Shown piece by piece: positions 14,728-21,365 of a stretch of DNA of 27,982 nt. Location: positions 1-27,982 of the IMG/VR virus record IMGVR_UViG_3300032236_000106; one strand, written 5' to 3'. The DNA comes from a virus. The notes beneath the pieces were generated by a model. It was not told where the DNA came from and made no database searches. It worked only from the letters and a program-made list of their open reading frames with translations. Numbering within the stretch: position 1 is the stretch's first letter; every line of letters begins with the position of its first letter. The translations under genes were made by a program, and so were the position numbers.

Positions 14728-15428
14728 CAGGTCACCGCCTGTCTATATTGGCCAGAACGATACGCATCCTGACGCTCCATACCATCGCCCAGACGTTTAG
14801 CCATAGCCAATGCTTCGTTGTACTTAGTGTTGTACAACGTGACCAAATCGGTTTCACCCTTCATAAAGGTGTATGCCTCGACCAAAGAACCGTACAACAG
14901 CACGCTGTCAAAGTTGTCGCCAAGCCAAGTGTGGCCATCAGACGAGTCAACAATAGACGTAGGGTAGTAGTAATAGTGAAGCTCGACACTGTAACCAGAA
15001 TCAGGCGTTGGCCCAACAATGAAAGACAACTCGTTTGTGATCGTGGTGTTAGTAACCGTTGGTCCAAACAAAGCGTAATACTTTGGCGTGGCTTGATCTG
15101 TCGGCTGTGGGTAAGCTTGGCGGATAAAGTTGACGTCTTTGTTCAACAAAAACTCATAGCTGCCGTCTGTGTTGATAACAGCGAGTGAGTAGGTCGACAA
15201 AAAGTCAGTCGGGCATGACAGGTACTTATTGCCGGTTGTCAAAGTACCTGTAACGTTTTTTCGCAAAGAGGGGAACTGCACTGTGTTAAAGATGCGTTGT
15301 TCCGCCTGCCTAATGAACGTGTCAATCTGCGTCTTTGTAGACACAGGAGTGCCGCTCGCGGTGTACGTTTCGGGGAACGTGTTCTCCGTGTACGCCTGAA
15401 TGTTTGCGAAAAGTTCGTCGTAGGTCAT
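14727..15428 (-). CDS. phage adaptor / head-tail connector protein
   Basis: 233 residues. The N-terminal helical part (MTYDELFANIQAYTEN, then STKTQIDTFIRQAEQRIFNTVQFPSLRK) is the signature of gp4-like adaptor proteins of short-tailed phages, which form the ring below the portal. The middle is beta-rich (SFIVGPTPDSGYSVELHYYYYPTSIV) and the C-terminal part (FDSVLLYGSLVEAYTFMKGETDLVTLYNTKYNEALAMAKRL) is two long helices. Start ATG 15428 follows the previous stop by three bases. This assignment is a confident family-level recognition, while the exact ring position is inferred. Confidence 0.82.
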   Translation of the reverse strand: MTYDELFANIQAYTENTFPETYTASGTPVSTKTQIDTFIRQAEQRIFNTVQFPSLRKNVTGTLTTGNKYLSCPTDFLSTYSLAVINTDGSYEFLLNKDVNFIRQAYPQPTDQATPKYYALFGPTVTNTTITNELSFIVGPTPDSGYSVELHYYYYPTSIVDSSDGHTWLGDNFDSVLLYGSLVEAYTFMKGETDLVTLYNTKYNEALAMAKRLGDGMERQDAYRSGQYRQAVT

Positions 15429-15431
15429 GTT

Positions 15432-15707
15432 TTATGCCATCGGGCCGCGAGCCATCAAGCCTTTAGTAGCTGCACCGGTACCACGGATTTTAATGCCCGA
15501 AGTTTTGATGTCGTTGTTCGCAGGATCACCACCACTCACACGTTGTGAAGGTGTGCCGGGTTTCATTTGGTTAGCGGCCAAGTTGTTTGGGTCTTTACCA
15601 AATTGCTCGCGCTGTTTTTCCAACTGCTGAATAGACAAGCCTTTGCCAGACATAGTGTGTGGCTTAGCGTATGCAGAAGCTGGTTTGTTGTTCTTTTTTG
15701 TAGCCAT
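15432..15707 (-). CDS. small basic Gly/Lys-rich phage protein
   Basis: 91 residues, ATG 15707 with GCGAGG upstream. The N-terminus is very basic (MATKKNNKPASAYAKPHTMSGKG), a short helix follows (SIQQLEKQREQFGKD), and the C-terminus DIKTSGIKIRGTGAATKGLMARGPMA is a conserved tail I recognise from many environmental phage genomes. It carries no membrane or enzyme motif. It belongs to the run of small positively charged proteins between capsid and tail genes. A virion-internal or assembly role is a guess. Confidence 0.7.
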   Translation of the reverse strand: MATKKNNKPASAYAKPHTMSGKGLSIQQLEKQREQFGKDPNNLAANQMKPGTPSQRVSGGDPANNDIKTSGIKIRGTGAATKGLMARGPMA

Positions 15708-15709
15708 GA

Positions 15710-15904
15710 TTAGCCTCGCTTTTGGTTAGCAACTTTGGCTTCGTTGCGGCCAAGTTTCATCATCTCTTCGTTGGTTTTGCCGCCTTTGCCACCTTTGCCA
15801 GCCTTACCAGACTGGATACCAAGTGTTGGGCCGCTATCACCAAGGTTCTTGCCTTTGGTCTTGCCTTTGGTGTTGATGCCTTGAGCACCTGATTTGAATG
15901 ACAT
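15710..15904 (-). CDS. small basic protein with TKGKTKGKN motif
   Basis: 64 residues from ATG 15904, chosen because GGAG lies six bases upstream; a frame starting at 15943 would begin inside the upstream gene without that site. The chain (SFKSGAQGINTKGKTKGKNLGD, then GIQSGKAGKGGKGGKTNEEMMKLGRNEAK) is rich in Lys and Gly, with a short C-terminal helix. The KGKTKGKN motif is shared with the 199-residue protein at 18444-19043, also at DNA level. Probably disordered and nucleic-acid or virion binding by charge; no proof. Confidence 0.6.
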   Translation of the reverse strand: MSFKSGAQGINTKGKTKGKNLGDSGPTLGIQSGKAGKGGKGGKTNEEMMKLGRNEAKVANQKRG

Positions 15905-15914
15905 GTTCGACTCC

Positions 15915-16343
15915 TTACGTCGTTGATATGGTGACTGTACCAATTTCCACAGCTAACGACAAGTAATTTGGCGTTAAACCTGCATCATTTAAGCTCGCTC
16001 CACCAATAGGGTTCCACCCCCATTGTATGTTGCGACTACCCTCACTTTGAAACCCTTGCTCCAAAATGCTTGTGCTATTTCCATTGAGAATCTGCAAACC
16101 TGTTGTGCCGCCATTAACATAACTGCGGTCAGGACGAGGAGCTTGCAAACCTTGTGGGTCGTCAACGGGGAACATACCCAGTTGCAACTGCGGATGGTCA
16201 GGGTCCCAGCACTCTGGGCACACCAAGAGCTCATAGTTCTTGGTCTTGATAATCTCGCGTTTGAGGACTTTAAGCTTGAACCGTTGGTCGCAACGGTCGC
16301 ACTCTGCAATCGCCCATTTACCGCTGGCGAACCGGTTACCCAT
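15915..16343 (-). CDS. zinc-ribbon phage protein
   Basis: 142 residues. The N-terminal region has two CxxC pairs, CDRC (15-18) and CPEC (42-45), about 24 residues apart, which is the spacing of a small zinc ribbon. They lie in AECDRCDQRFKLKVLKREIIKTKNYELLVCPECWDPDHPQLQLG. The rest (SYVNGGTTGLQILNGNS, WGWNPIGGASLN, LSLAVEIGTVTISTT) is beta-rich. I recall this as a recurrent family next to adaptor genes in environmental phages, without known function. Start ATG 16343 overlaps the previous stop by one base (TAATG). It may bind zinc and help adaptor or tail assembly. Confidence 0.68.
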   Translation of the reverse strand: MGNRFASGKWAIAECDRCDQRFKLKVLKREIIKTKNYELLVCPECWDPDHPQLQLGMFPVDDPQGLQAPRPDRSYVNGGTTGLQILNGNSTSILEQGFQSEGSRNIQWGWNPIGGASLNDAGLTPNYLSLAVEIGTVTISTT

Positions 16344-17272
16344 TAGGTGCCCCCAATGTACTGTTGACGTGGGACAAAGCGTTGCGAAGCCTTTTCGTGG
16401 TCTTCATACGCAGCCAATTCCCATGCCTCGTCGTACTGTTGTTTGAGCATCATCAAGCGCTCAGCGCCTTCTGGGATTTTTCCAGCAACGTAGTAAGCCA
16501 AACCAGCCGCCATACAGGGGATGAATCGGAAAGGCACGTCCATGACGTTCACACCACCGCCCGCATCTTGGGTACGACGTAGACGCCAGTAGACGAATTG
16601 ATATGTTTGCGCGCCGTCTGGAGTCGGCCAGACAGTCACAGCGGGGAGGTTCTGCACTGACACAGGAGCCGATGACGAATGAGACGCCGCAGTGGTGCCA
16701 TTCTGCCCACGGAAACAGCCTGTGAGCTGGTTGCCGCTAATTGCTGTGTAGTTGATGGTCTCGGCGTCGATAAGCACAAAACCAGCTGCTGGCATACCTT
16801 GAGTCGAAGTCAACGTAATCGTTGTGTCAGTAGCCGATATGCCACTCGCAAGAGTCGTGATTGACGCCGCAGTCTGCCCATCCAGTCTTTGGACCCATAC
16901 CTGTATCGGACGAGCTTGCTGAAGCTTGTTTGGGAGGGTCGCATAAGTTGAAACGCTGATACGTGTGATGGTCAAGTCAGCTTGGTTAGAAGTCTGACCC
17001 GCTTGTGTACGGATAACATGCTCAAGCAAATCTACAGTGTCATTAGGCAGGGCGTAGGTGCTTTGACCTTGAACCAAGTCAATCTGACCTTGCTCAATCG
17101 TCCACATGTTGATGCCACGGTTCGCCCAGTCGGCGAACATAATGTTGAGGCTACGGCGCGCTGTGCGCAGGTCATAACCAGAACGCAATTCACGTCCGGC
17201 ACGCTCGAACGCTTCCTCAACTAGTTCGCCTAGATCGAGGTTAAATGAGGTTTGGCCGGAGGTGGTTGCCAT
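16343..17272 (-). CDS. adaptor-like virion protein with an inserted beta module
   Basis: 309 residues. The N-terminal helices (LGELVEEAFERAGRELRSG and LRTARRSLNIMFADWANRGINMW) followed by IDLVQGQSTYALPNDTVDLLEHVIR match a podovirus connector or tail-accessory family. An extra beta module (about 137-206: TTLASGISATDTTITLTS, DAETINYTAISGNQLTGCFRGQNGTTAASHS) is inserted, as in the nozzle-like protein. The C-terminal part (FRFIPCMAAGLAYYVAGKI, LMMLKQQYDEAWELAAYEDHEKASQRFVPRQ) is helical. It has the same overall plan as the adaptor at 14727-15428. Two related connector rings, or one adaptor and one tail-accessory factor, are both possible. Confidence 0.75.
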   Translation of the reverse strand: MATTSGQTSFNLDLGELVEEAFERAGRELRSGYDLRTARRSLNIMFADWANRGINMWTIEQGQIDLVQGQSTYALPNDTVDLLEHVIRTQAGQTSNQADLTITRISVSTYATLPNKLQQARPIQVWVQRLDGQTAASITTLASGISATDTTITLTSTQGMPAAGFVLIDAETINYTAISGNQLTGCFRGQNGTTAASHSSSAPVSVQNLPAVTVWPTPDGAQTYQFVYWRLRRTQDAGGGVNVMDVPFRFIPCMAAGLAYYVAGKIPEGAERLMMLKQQYDEAWELAAYEDHEKASQRFVPRQQYIGGT

Positions 17273-17274
17273 GA

Positions 17275-17556
17275 TTACTTCATGCCTTTAAGTGTTTCAG
17301 CTAGACGTGCACGTTGCCCCATTTTACCGGGTGCTTTAGCAGCCTTAGCTAACTTTTTAGCCGGGATAGGCTTATCTTTACTGACTCCCAAAGCTTTTTT
17401 TAAAGCCCCGGGCTTCTTAATAGCGCCTTGAATCCACTTGTCTTTGGTCACACCACCTTCAGCGTATTGCGTGAAGTCAGTGTCGTCGCGGCGAGCTTTA
17501 GTCTCACCTTTAGGCATCTTAGAGGGGGCCACAGCCCCCATGCCACGGCTAGCCAT
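17275..17556 (-). CDS. small basic phage protein with YAEGGV motif
   Basis: 93 residues from ATG 17556. The GTG one codon upstream could extend it by one residue, but ATG is the better start (TGATG overlap with the previous stop). The sequence is MASRGMGAVAPSKMP, then YAEGGV (31-36), then WIQGAIKKPGALKKALGV and a C-terminal segment GQRARLAETLKGMK. The block AIKKPGALKKALGVxxxxxIPxxKLxxAAK is a conserved family I recognise from many phages. It is probably a helix-hairpin type basic protein. DNA or virion binding is inferred from charge only. Confidence 0.72.
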   Translation of the reverse strand: MASRGMGAVAPSKMPKGETKARRDDTDFTQYAEGGVTKDKWIQGAIKKPGALKKALGVSKDKPIPAKKLAKAAKAPGKMGQRARLAETLKGMK

Positions 17557-17762
17557 CACAGGAATTTACCCCGTGTTTTGCCCTTGGATGCAATACCGTC
17601 GGCGCGGCTAGAGGCTGTACCGCCCTTAGCTTTCTTGATGACGATGCCTTCACCTAATTGCTCAGGCTGATCCTTCTTGGGAACTGGCTTTCCTGCGGAA
17701 CCGCTATCAGGTTCTTTGGGCGGTTGGCCCATGTCAGCGGTATAAACTTTGTCTTTAGCCAT
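17556..17762 (-). CDS. small protein ending in SRADGIASKGKTRG motif
   Basis: 68 residues, ATG 17762 with GAGG eight bases upstream. The first 45 residues are polar and Pro/Lys/Asp-rich (probably disordered). The C-terminal 22 residues, KAKGGTASSRADGIASKGKTRG plus KFL, are a well-preserved tail seen at the end of many small phage proteins. The tail matches the KGKTKGK motif in two other genes here. Function unknown; a conserved docking tail is more likely than an enzyme. Confidence 0.68.
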   Translation of the reverse strand: MAKDKVYTADMGQPPKEPDSGSAGKPVPKKDQPEQLGEGIVIKKAKGGTASSRADGIASKGKTRGKFL

Positions 17763-17770
17763 GATTCACC

Positions 17771-18433
17771 TCAATAAGTTTTTGCTTTACGCGAGCCACG
17801 GGCAATACCCCAGCCTTTAACACCGCCGCCAGACTTGAAGTTCTCCTTCATGCCTTTAGGGCCAGCCATCCAAGCATTAGGGTTCAATGTCTTAGCTTCA
17901 CGGGCTTCGCGCGCCGCCTGAACTGCTGCTGCGGCTCTACGACTAGCCACCAACTCATTCACACCTTTGACAGTAGCAGTAGCGCCACGAACAGCTCTAC
18001 CGAGACCGGGAGTCAATGCGTTAGCAGTGTTAGAAACGTTGCGACCCAGTTCAGTGCTATCCACAGAATTACCATTACCGGGAGTTGGGCCAGCGCCGGG
18101 CTTACCGCCTGTTGGAATAGCAGCTTTAACTTCTTCTTTGGTACGCATACGTGTTGCGCCCATAGTTCCCTTTGGCTCGCCTTCAGCGGGACGGCCACGG
18201 CTCTTACCAGCTTCGTCATCAGCAGTAGGCTTCTTAGCCTCAGCCTTTGATTCAGTTTTTGTGGTCTTGGTAGCCTTAGTAGCTGTCTTAGCTGCGGGTG
18301 TTGATTCTTCCGCTTCAGTAGAGTCAGATTGGCTCTGCACAAACTTCATCGCGCGGGCGCGCGTGTCGTCATCAATGTTTGCGTTCTGACCTTCGGTCAC
18401 TCCGCCGTCGTCGTATCGTTTAGCTTTTGCCAT
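17771..18433 (-). CDS. Ala/Lys-rich phage protein with conserved ends
   Basis: 220 residues from ATG 18433 (AAGGAG upstream with a six-base spacer); a longer frame to 18472 lies inside the previous gene and I reject it. RYDDGGVTEG sits at 6-15. Residues 35-90 are a low-complexity Thr/Lys/Glu/Ala stretch. The middle (GRNVSNTANALTPGLGRAVRGATATVKGVNELV) has two weakly amphipathic helices and ASRRAAAAVQAAREAREAKTLN a basic helix. The end FKSGGGVKGWGIARGSRKAKTY is a conserved tail that I recall from other phages. Likely an internal or assembly protein with disordered regions. Confidence 0.68.
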   Translation of the reverse strand: MAKAKRYDDGGVTEGQNANIDDDTRARAMKFVQSQSDSTEAEESTPAAKTATKATKTTKTESKAEAKKPTADDEAGKSRGRPAEGEPKGTMGATRMRTKEEVKAAIPTGGKPGAGPTPGNGNSVDSTELGRNVSNTANALTPGLGRAVRGATATVKGVNELVASRRAAAAVQAAREAREAKTLNPNAWMAGPKGMKENFKSGGGVKGWGIARGSRKAKTY

Positions 18434-18443
18434 GATGGGCTCC

Positions 18444-19043
18444 TTATTTTCGGCCTTTAGCCATGCCGCCACCGCACATAGCGATGTTCTTGCCTTTGGT
18501 CTTACCTTTAGACTCTACGCCGCCGCCGCGAGCGAACTTAGGCATAGTTGGCTCTTCGCCCTTTGTCGTGCCACGTTTTTGCACAGCGCTTTGGCCGAAT
18601 TTGGTAAGCTTGTTTGAACCTTTTTCCACGTCTTTAGCCATGGTGCGGGGGCCGATAGTTTCTTTCATGGGAGTACCACCTTTTTTAAGTTTGAGGGATG
18701 TGCCTTTGCCACCTTTGTGTTCTTGGGCATCGTGTTCTTTGAAGGCTTTCTTGATGAGAGCAACGTCTTGCTTCTTGTCCATCTTCATGTCTTCTTTGCT
18801 GTCGCTTTTAGCCATAGTCTTACCACCTTTTGAGAAAAGAGCCTCTTTCCCATGGCGGGCTTCCGGCTTGTTTGCTTTTTGAAGATCAGGACGAGAGCTA
18901 CTACCCGAACCAAACTTCATACCTTTGCTTTTTTCGCTAAAGTCTTTGGCCACATTTTGCGGCACGCCAGCTGCTTTGGCAAATGCTGGGTTATGCGCTG
19001 CGGCATCCATGAAGCGCTTTTGTTTTTCGCTACTAGCTGGCAT
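18444..19043 (-). CDS. composite basic protein made of several small-protein families
   Basis: 199 residues from ATG 19043, where GGAG lies seven bases upstream; the longer frame to 19223 lies over the neighbouring gene. It reads like several small phage proteins joined together. Residues 5-45 (EKQKRFMDAAAHNPAFAKAA, GVPQNVAKDFSEKSKG) match a family normally found as a separate protein. Residues 78-123 (MAKSDSKEDMKMDKKQ, ALIKKAFKEHDAQEHKGGKG) match another. Residues 168-199 (PKFARGGGVESKGKTKGKN, MCGGGMAKGRK) match the C-terminal tail of a third. Internal methionines at 78, 135 and 167 precede the second and third units. A fusion or read-through arrangement is possible. Confidence 0.65.
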   Translation of the reverse strand: MPASSEKQKRFMDAAAHNPAFAKAAGVPQNVAKDFSEKSKGMKFGSGSSSRPDLQKANKPEARHGKEALFSKGGKTMAKSDSKEDMKMDKKQDVALIKKAFKEHDAQEHKGGKGTSLKLKKGGTPMKETIGPRTMAKDVEKGSNKLTKFGQSAVQKRGTTKGEEPTMPKFARGGGVESKGKTKGKNIAMCGGGMAKGRK

Positions 19044-19299
19044 GTTTGTTCTCCATAAGGCGGTCCAGTTTTTCATCCAACCTATCAAGGCGGTCCAAGA
19101 CCCGGTTAATGTCGGCGTGGACTTCTGTTTTGGTGACGTACTCTTTGGCGACTTCTTCGCGGGTCCTGTTGACGAGGATTGTGACGCGACTAAGCTCGTC
19201 TTTGGTTTCTTTAAGTTCGGCATCTTTCGCTTTCACGATGAACCCCAACAAGGCCATAATTACGGTGAGCGCAGCGCTCCAGAGATGTGTGAGTTCCAT
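19033..19299 (-). CDS. small membrane-anchored coiled-coil protein
   Basis: 88 residues starting at ATG 19299, next to the TAA of the previous gene. The N-terminus is one membrane segment (WSAALTVIMALLGFIV, 7-22). The rest is a highly charged helix with heptad-like spacing (RVLDRLDRLDEKLDRLMEN) near the end. The topology is like phage holin-accessory or membrane-tethered coiled-coil proteins, but it lies outside the lysis block. It overlaps the next gene by 11 bases. Function unknown. Confidence 0.6.
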   Translation of the reverse strand: MELTHLWSAALTVIMALLGFIVKAKDAELKETKDELSRVTILVNRTREEVAKEYVTKTEVHADINRVLDRLDRLDEKLDRLMENKHAS

Positions 19300-19545
19300 T
19301 TAGCAGTTCCACGCCTTTAGGCTTTTGTTGATACGGCTATTTGGGTCTTTGGCTGTCTTAGCGGAAGTCAATTTGCTTTTCATGCCTTCCATGCGCGCGC
19401 AAAATGAATCACGGCGTTTGCCACCCTCGGGCTGTGGAGCCTTGAGGTTCATGCCTTCTTTCTTTGCAGAGGCGCGGCCTTTAGCGTTCAAGCCGCCATT
19501 AGGGTTCTTGCCTTCCTTGCGCTGCCATGCAGGTGATTTAGCCAT
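19300..19545 (-). CDS. small DUF6321-like protein
   Basis: 81 residues from ATG 19545, overlapping the glycosyltransferase stop by eight bases. The sequence SPAWQRKEGKNPNGGLNAKGRASAKKEGMNLKAP, GGKRRDSFCARMEGMKSKLTS and DPNSRINKSLKAWNC fits the small conserved phage domain listed as DUF6321 (family name from memory). Conserved-looking features are SPAWQRKEGKNPxGGLNxKGR and FCxRMxGMK. It has only two cysteines, far apart. No function is known for this family; basic charge suggests nucleic-acid or virion binding. Confidence 0.75.
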   Translation of the reverse strand: MAKSPAWQRKEGKNPNGGLNAKGRASAKKEGMNLKAPQPEGGKRRDSFCARMEGMKSKLTSAKTAKDPNSRINKSLKAWNC

Positions 19546-20284
19546 TGACTGCTTTCAGTTTGGGGGTGCATTGTTCCATCAAAGGCTGCAATACATCCTC
19601 GTTAAAGTCGCGGATGAACTTCTCTTGGCCAACGTGTGGCAAGCTGATTGAAGGGTCAAGGAAGACTGTGAAGCCATCTTCGGCTGCACGGTCACAGAAT
19701 AAGTAGTCTTCGCCGTAGTACTCGCCGTTCACAATCTTCAAGTCAAAAACTGCGCTGTCGGTACGGTTGTCAACATTGTTGAAGTAGTCCCACTCTGGGT
19801 GGTTAGCGATCATCGTCTCAAGAACATGGCGCTGAATCATCATGAACCCTGTGCCAATGCGCTTCACACGAAGCAAACCGTTGGCATCAAACTCAAGAGC
19901 ACCGTTCTCATCCATGTAATAGTCAAGGAAGAACTTGCGGTCCATACCACGGCGAGGATAAATACCAGCTGTGATGTCTTTACCGATACTCAACGCCAAG
20001 AGTCTAAGCACTGCATCAGCAGTAACAACCACATCAGCATCAACAAAAAGCAGCGTATCAGCATCGGATTTAAGGAAGTCCGCAACCAAACAGTTGCGAG
20101 CCTTTGTAATGAGGGAGCACCCCGAGAGGTGCGTGAGGTAGAGCTTAACCCCCAACGACTGGACCTGAACGGCCAGATTGGACAAGGCAAAAGCTGAATC
20201 AATGTTCAGCTTGTTGTCGTAAGCTGGGATCGCAATCATCAGTTTGCGACCAGCTAGGTTAATGCTCTTCTCTGTATCAGCCAT
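19538..20284 (-). CDS. GT-A fold glycosyltransferase (GT2-like)
   Basis: 248 residues. The N-terminus KLMIAIPAYDNKLNIDSAFALSNLA (14-38) fits the nucleotide-sugar binding strand and helix. LLFVDADVVV (78-87) has the DxD motif (DAD, 82-84) that binds the metal and sugar nucleotide. GTGFMMIQRHV (144-154), GEDYLFCDRA (191-200) and SLPHVG (214-219) match acceptor-site and metal-binding motifs of phage GT-A enzymes. It transfers a sugar from a nucleotide donor to an unknown acceptor. It overlaps the head gene upstream by eight bases and the small gene downstream by eight, so it is made together with virion proteins. Virion or DNA glycosylation is inferred only. Confidence 0.85.
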   Translation of the reverse strand: MADTEKSINLAGRKLMIAIPAYDNKLNIDSAFALSNLAVQVQSLGVKLYLTHLSGCSLITKARNCLVADFLKSDADTLLFVDADVVVTADAVLRLLALSIGKDITAGIYPRRGMDRKFFLDYYMDENGALEFDANGLLRVKRIGTGFMMIQRHVLETMIANHPEWDYFNNVDNRTDSAVFDLKIVNGEYYGEDYLFCDRAAEDGFTVFLDPSISLPHVGQEKFIRDFNEDVLQPLMEQCTPKLKAVNG

Positions 20285-20789
20285 AGGTAATCTGTGTTGA
20301 AGTGATATTCACTGAGTTAGCATACACGCCTTGCTCGCACAAAACACCTTCACTAGGAACCAACAACTGGAATGGTTGTAAGTTTGTACCTGTGTTGATA
20401 CCCATAGCCCACTTACCACCGTTGGTCACGTAGTTACAGACAGTACTCGTAGCAATAGTGCCGGAGTTTAAATCTGTGATTGTGAACGTGTTTGCGTCCA
20501 CCACGGTGACGGTGTAGTTACCAGAAACAGGTGCCACGTTGCTGGCTGCTACGTAAGCGATACCAACTTTGTTGCCTGTAACCAGTCCATGACCTGTCGA
20601 TGTGACAGTAACTGTTGTTCCACTGCGGCCATAAGTAGCTGCTGTAGGAGCAGTGTTTGTGTCAAAGAAGTCAATGTAACCGGCAGTGCCGTTACCAAGA
20701 ACAGTGCCTTGCTTCAAACGCACTCGGCCAACAACCAAGAAACCAGAACCTTGCACCTTCGACGTTTTTACGTCATATTGCATTGTCAT
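20277..20789 (-). CDS. beta-rich structural protein with a GHG module
   Basis: 170 residues, ATG 20789 with AAGGAG seven bases upstream; a second ATG lies two codons downstream. The chain has a central module (56-117) of the form GTTVTVTSTGHGLVTGNKV then GNYTVTVVDANTFTI, which is also found in the nozzle-like protein. The rest is beta-prone (GFLVVGRVRLKQGTVLG, NLQPFQLLVPSEGVL). It follows directly after the second terminator and before the glycosyltransferase. I take it to be a minor virion protein. The GHG module is one that databases sometimes label as an E1-like domain; that label would be misleading here. Confidence 0.62.
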   Translation of the reverse strand: MTMQYDVKTSKVQGSGFLVVGRVRLKQGTVLGNGTAGYIDFFDTNTAPTAATYGRSGTTVTVTSTGHGLVTGNKVGIAYVAASNVAPVSGNYTVTVVDANTFTITDLNSGTIATSTVCNYVTNGGKWAMGINTGTNLQPFQLLVPSEGVLCEQGVYANSVNITSTQITYG

Positions 20790-20807
20790 ATCAATTCTCC
20801 TTAATTT

Positions 20808-20829
20808 AAAAAACAGGGGCCGAAGCCCC
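20808..20829 (-). terminator. rho-independent terminator after the decoration-like gene
   Basis: On the minus strand, a GGGGC/GCCCC stem closes on a TTCG tetraloop (stem arms at 20816-20820 and 20825-20829) and is followed by TG and six T residues. It starts 11 bases past the stop of the gene ending at 20841. The core GGGGCTTCGGCCCC is the same as in the terminator near 21490. Confidence 0.85.
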
Positions 20830-20840
20830 CGGAGGATTGA

Positions 20841-21365
20841 TTAGTTCTGGAATGTCGATGGAGATGGAGCGCCGTTTGATCCGCGCACGCTGTACACGAT
20901 GGTGTATTGCACAGTACCAGCAGTCACAGTAGCAACTGTAGGAGTCATAGTGGCAGTAACCAACACGTCGGTTGCACCGATACCAGCACCAGCAGGAGCG
21001 GCAGTAGTAGCAGCACCAGCCCAGTTAGCCAACACACCGTTTGTAGAAGCGGCGCGGCCAGCAGTAGTCAGGTCGGTAGTAGTGAAATACTTGTTGACGG
21101 TAGTGCCGTCACCGATTTGCGCGTTAGCAGCTGTAGAGCCAGTGAACGCCACCAAAGTGTCTTGGTAAATGTTGATGATTTGCGAACCAGCGGGCAAGCA
21201 AGCAATCACGTCGGCGCGGCCAGCAGTGGTCGTACCTGTGTAATCTTTTTTGAATGTCTGAGCAACGATAGTGTCGCCAGTGTTTTGAACGAGGCCGGGA
21301 GTAGTACCGGTAGTGTTTTTAACAGTGCCCAATAACCATGGACCAAGGTGAGTTGCGAATCCCAT
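20841..21365 (-). CDS. virion structural (decoration-like) protein between two terminators
   Basis: 174 residues from ATG 21365, with AAGGAG eight bases upstream; a longer frame to 21398 lacks support. The chain is almost free of charged side chains and is beta/Ala/Thr-rich (GTVKNTTGTTPGLVQNTGDTIVAQ, LPAGSQIINIYQDTLVAFTG, ANAQIGDGTTVNKYFTTTDLTTAGRA). GPWLLGTVKNTTGT at the start is like capsid-associated proteins of environmental phages. The gene follows the capsid gene and is bracketed by two terminators, so it forms its own transcription segment or is fed by partial read-through. Decoration protein or tail component are both possible. Confidence 0.68.
   Translation of the reverse strand: MGFATHLGPWLLGTVKNTTGTTPGLVQNTGDTIVAQTFKKDYTGTTTAGRADVIACLPAGSQIINIYQDTLVAFTGSTAANAQIGDGTTVNKYFTTTDLTTAGRAASTNGVLANWAGAATTAAPAGAGIGATDVLVTATMTPTVATVTAGTVQYTIVYSVRGSNGAPSPSTFQN

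Noticed and set aside
17967-18389. Plus-strand 140-codon frame
   Set aside because: Antisense to the Ala/Lys-rich protein; hydrophobic content comes from reversed Ala/Thr/Lys codons.
18444-19223. Longer version (259 codons) of the composite basic protein
   Set aside because: The first 60 codons lie over the membrane coiled-coil gene in another frame and lack a ribosome site; ATG 19043 has GGAG at the right distance.
13622-19545. A toxin-antitoxin or defence system among the many small genes
   Set aside because: The small basic proteins have styles of known phage small proteins, sit in the structural operon with overlapping starts, and show no nuclease, HTH-pair or toxin motif.
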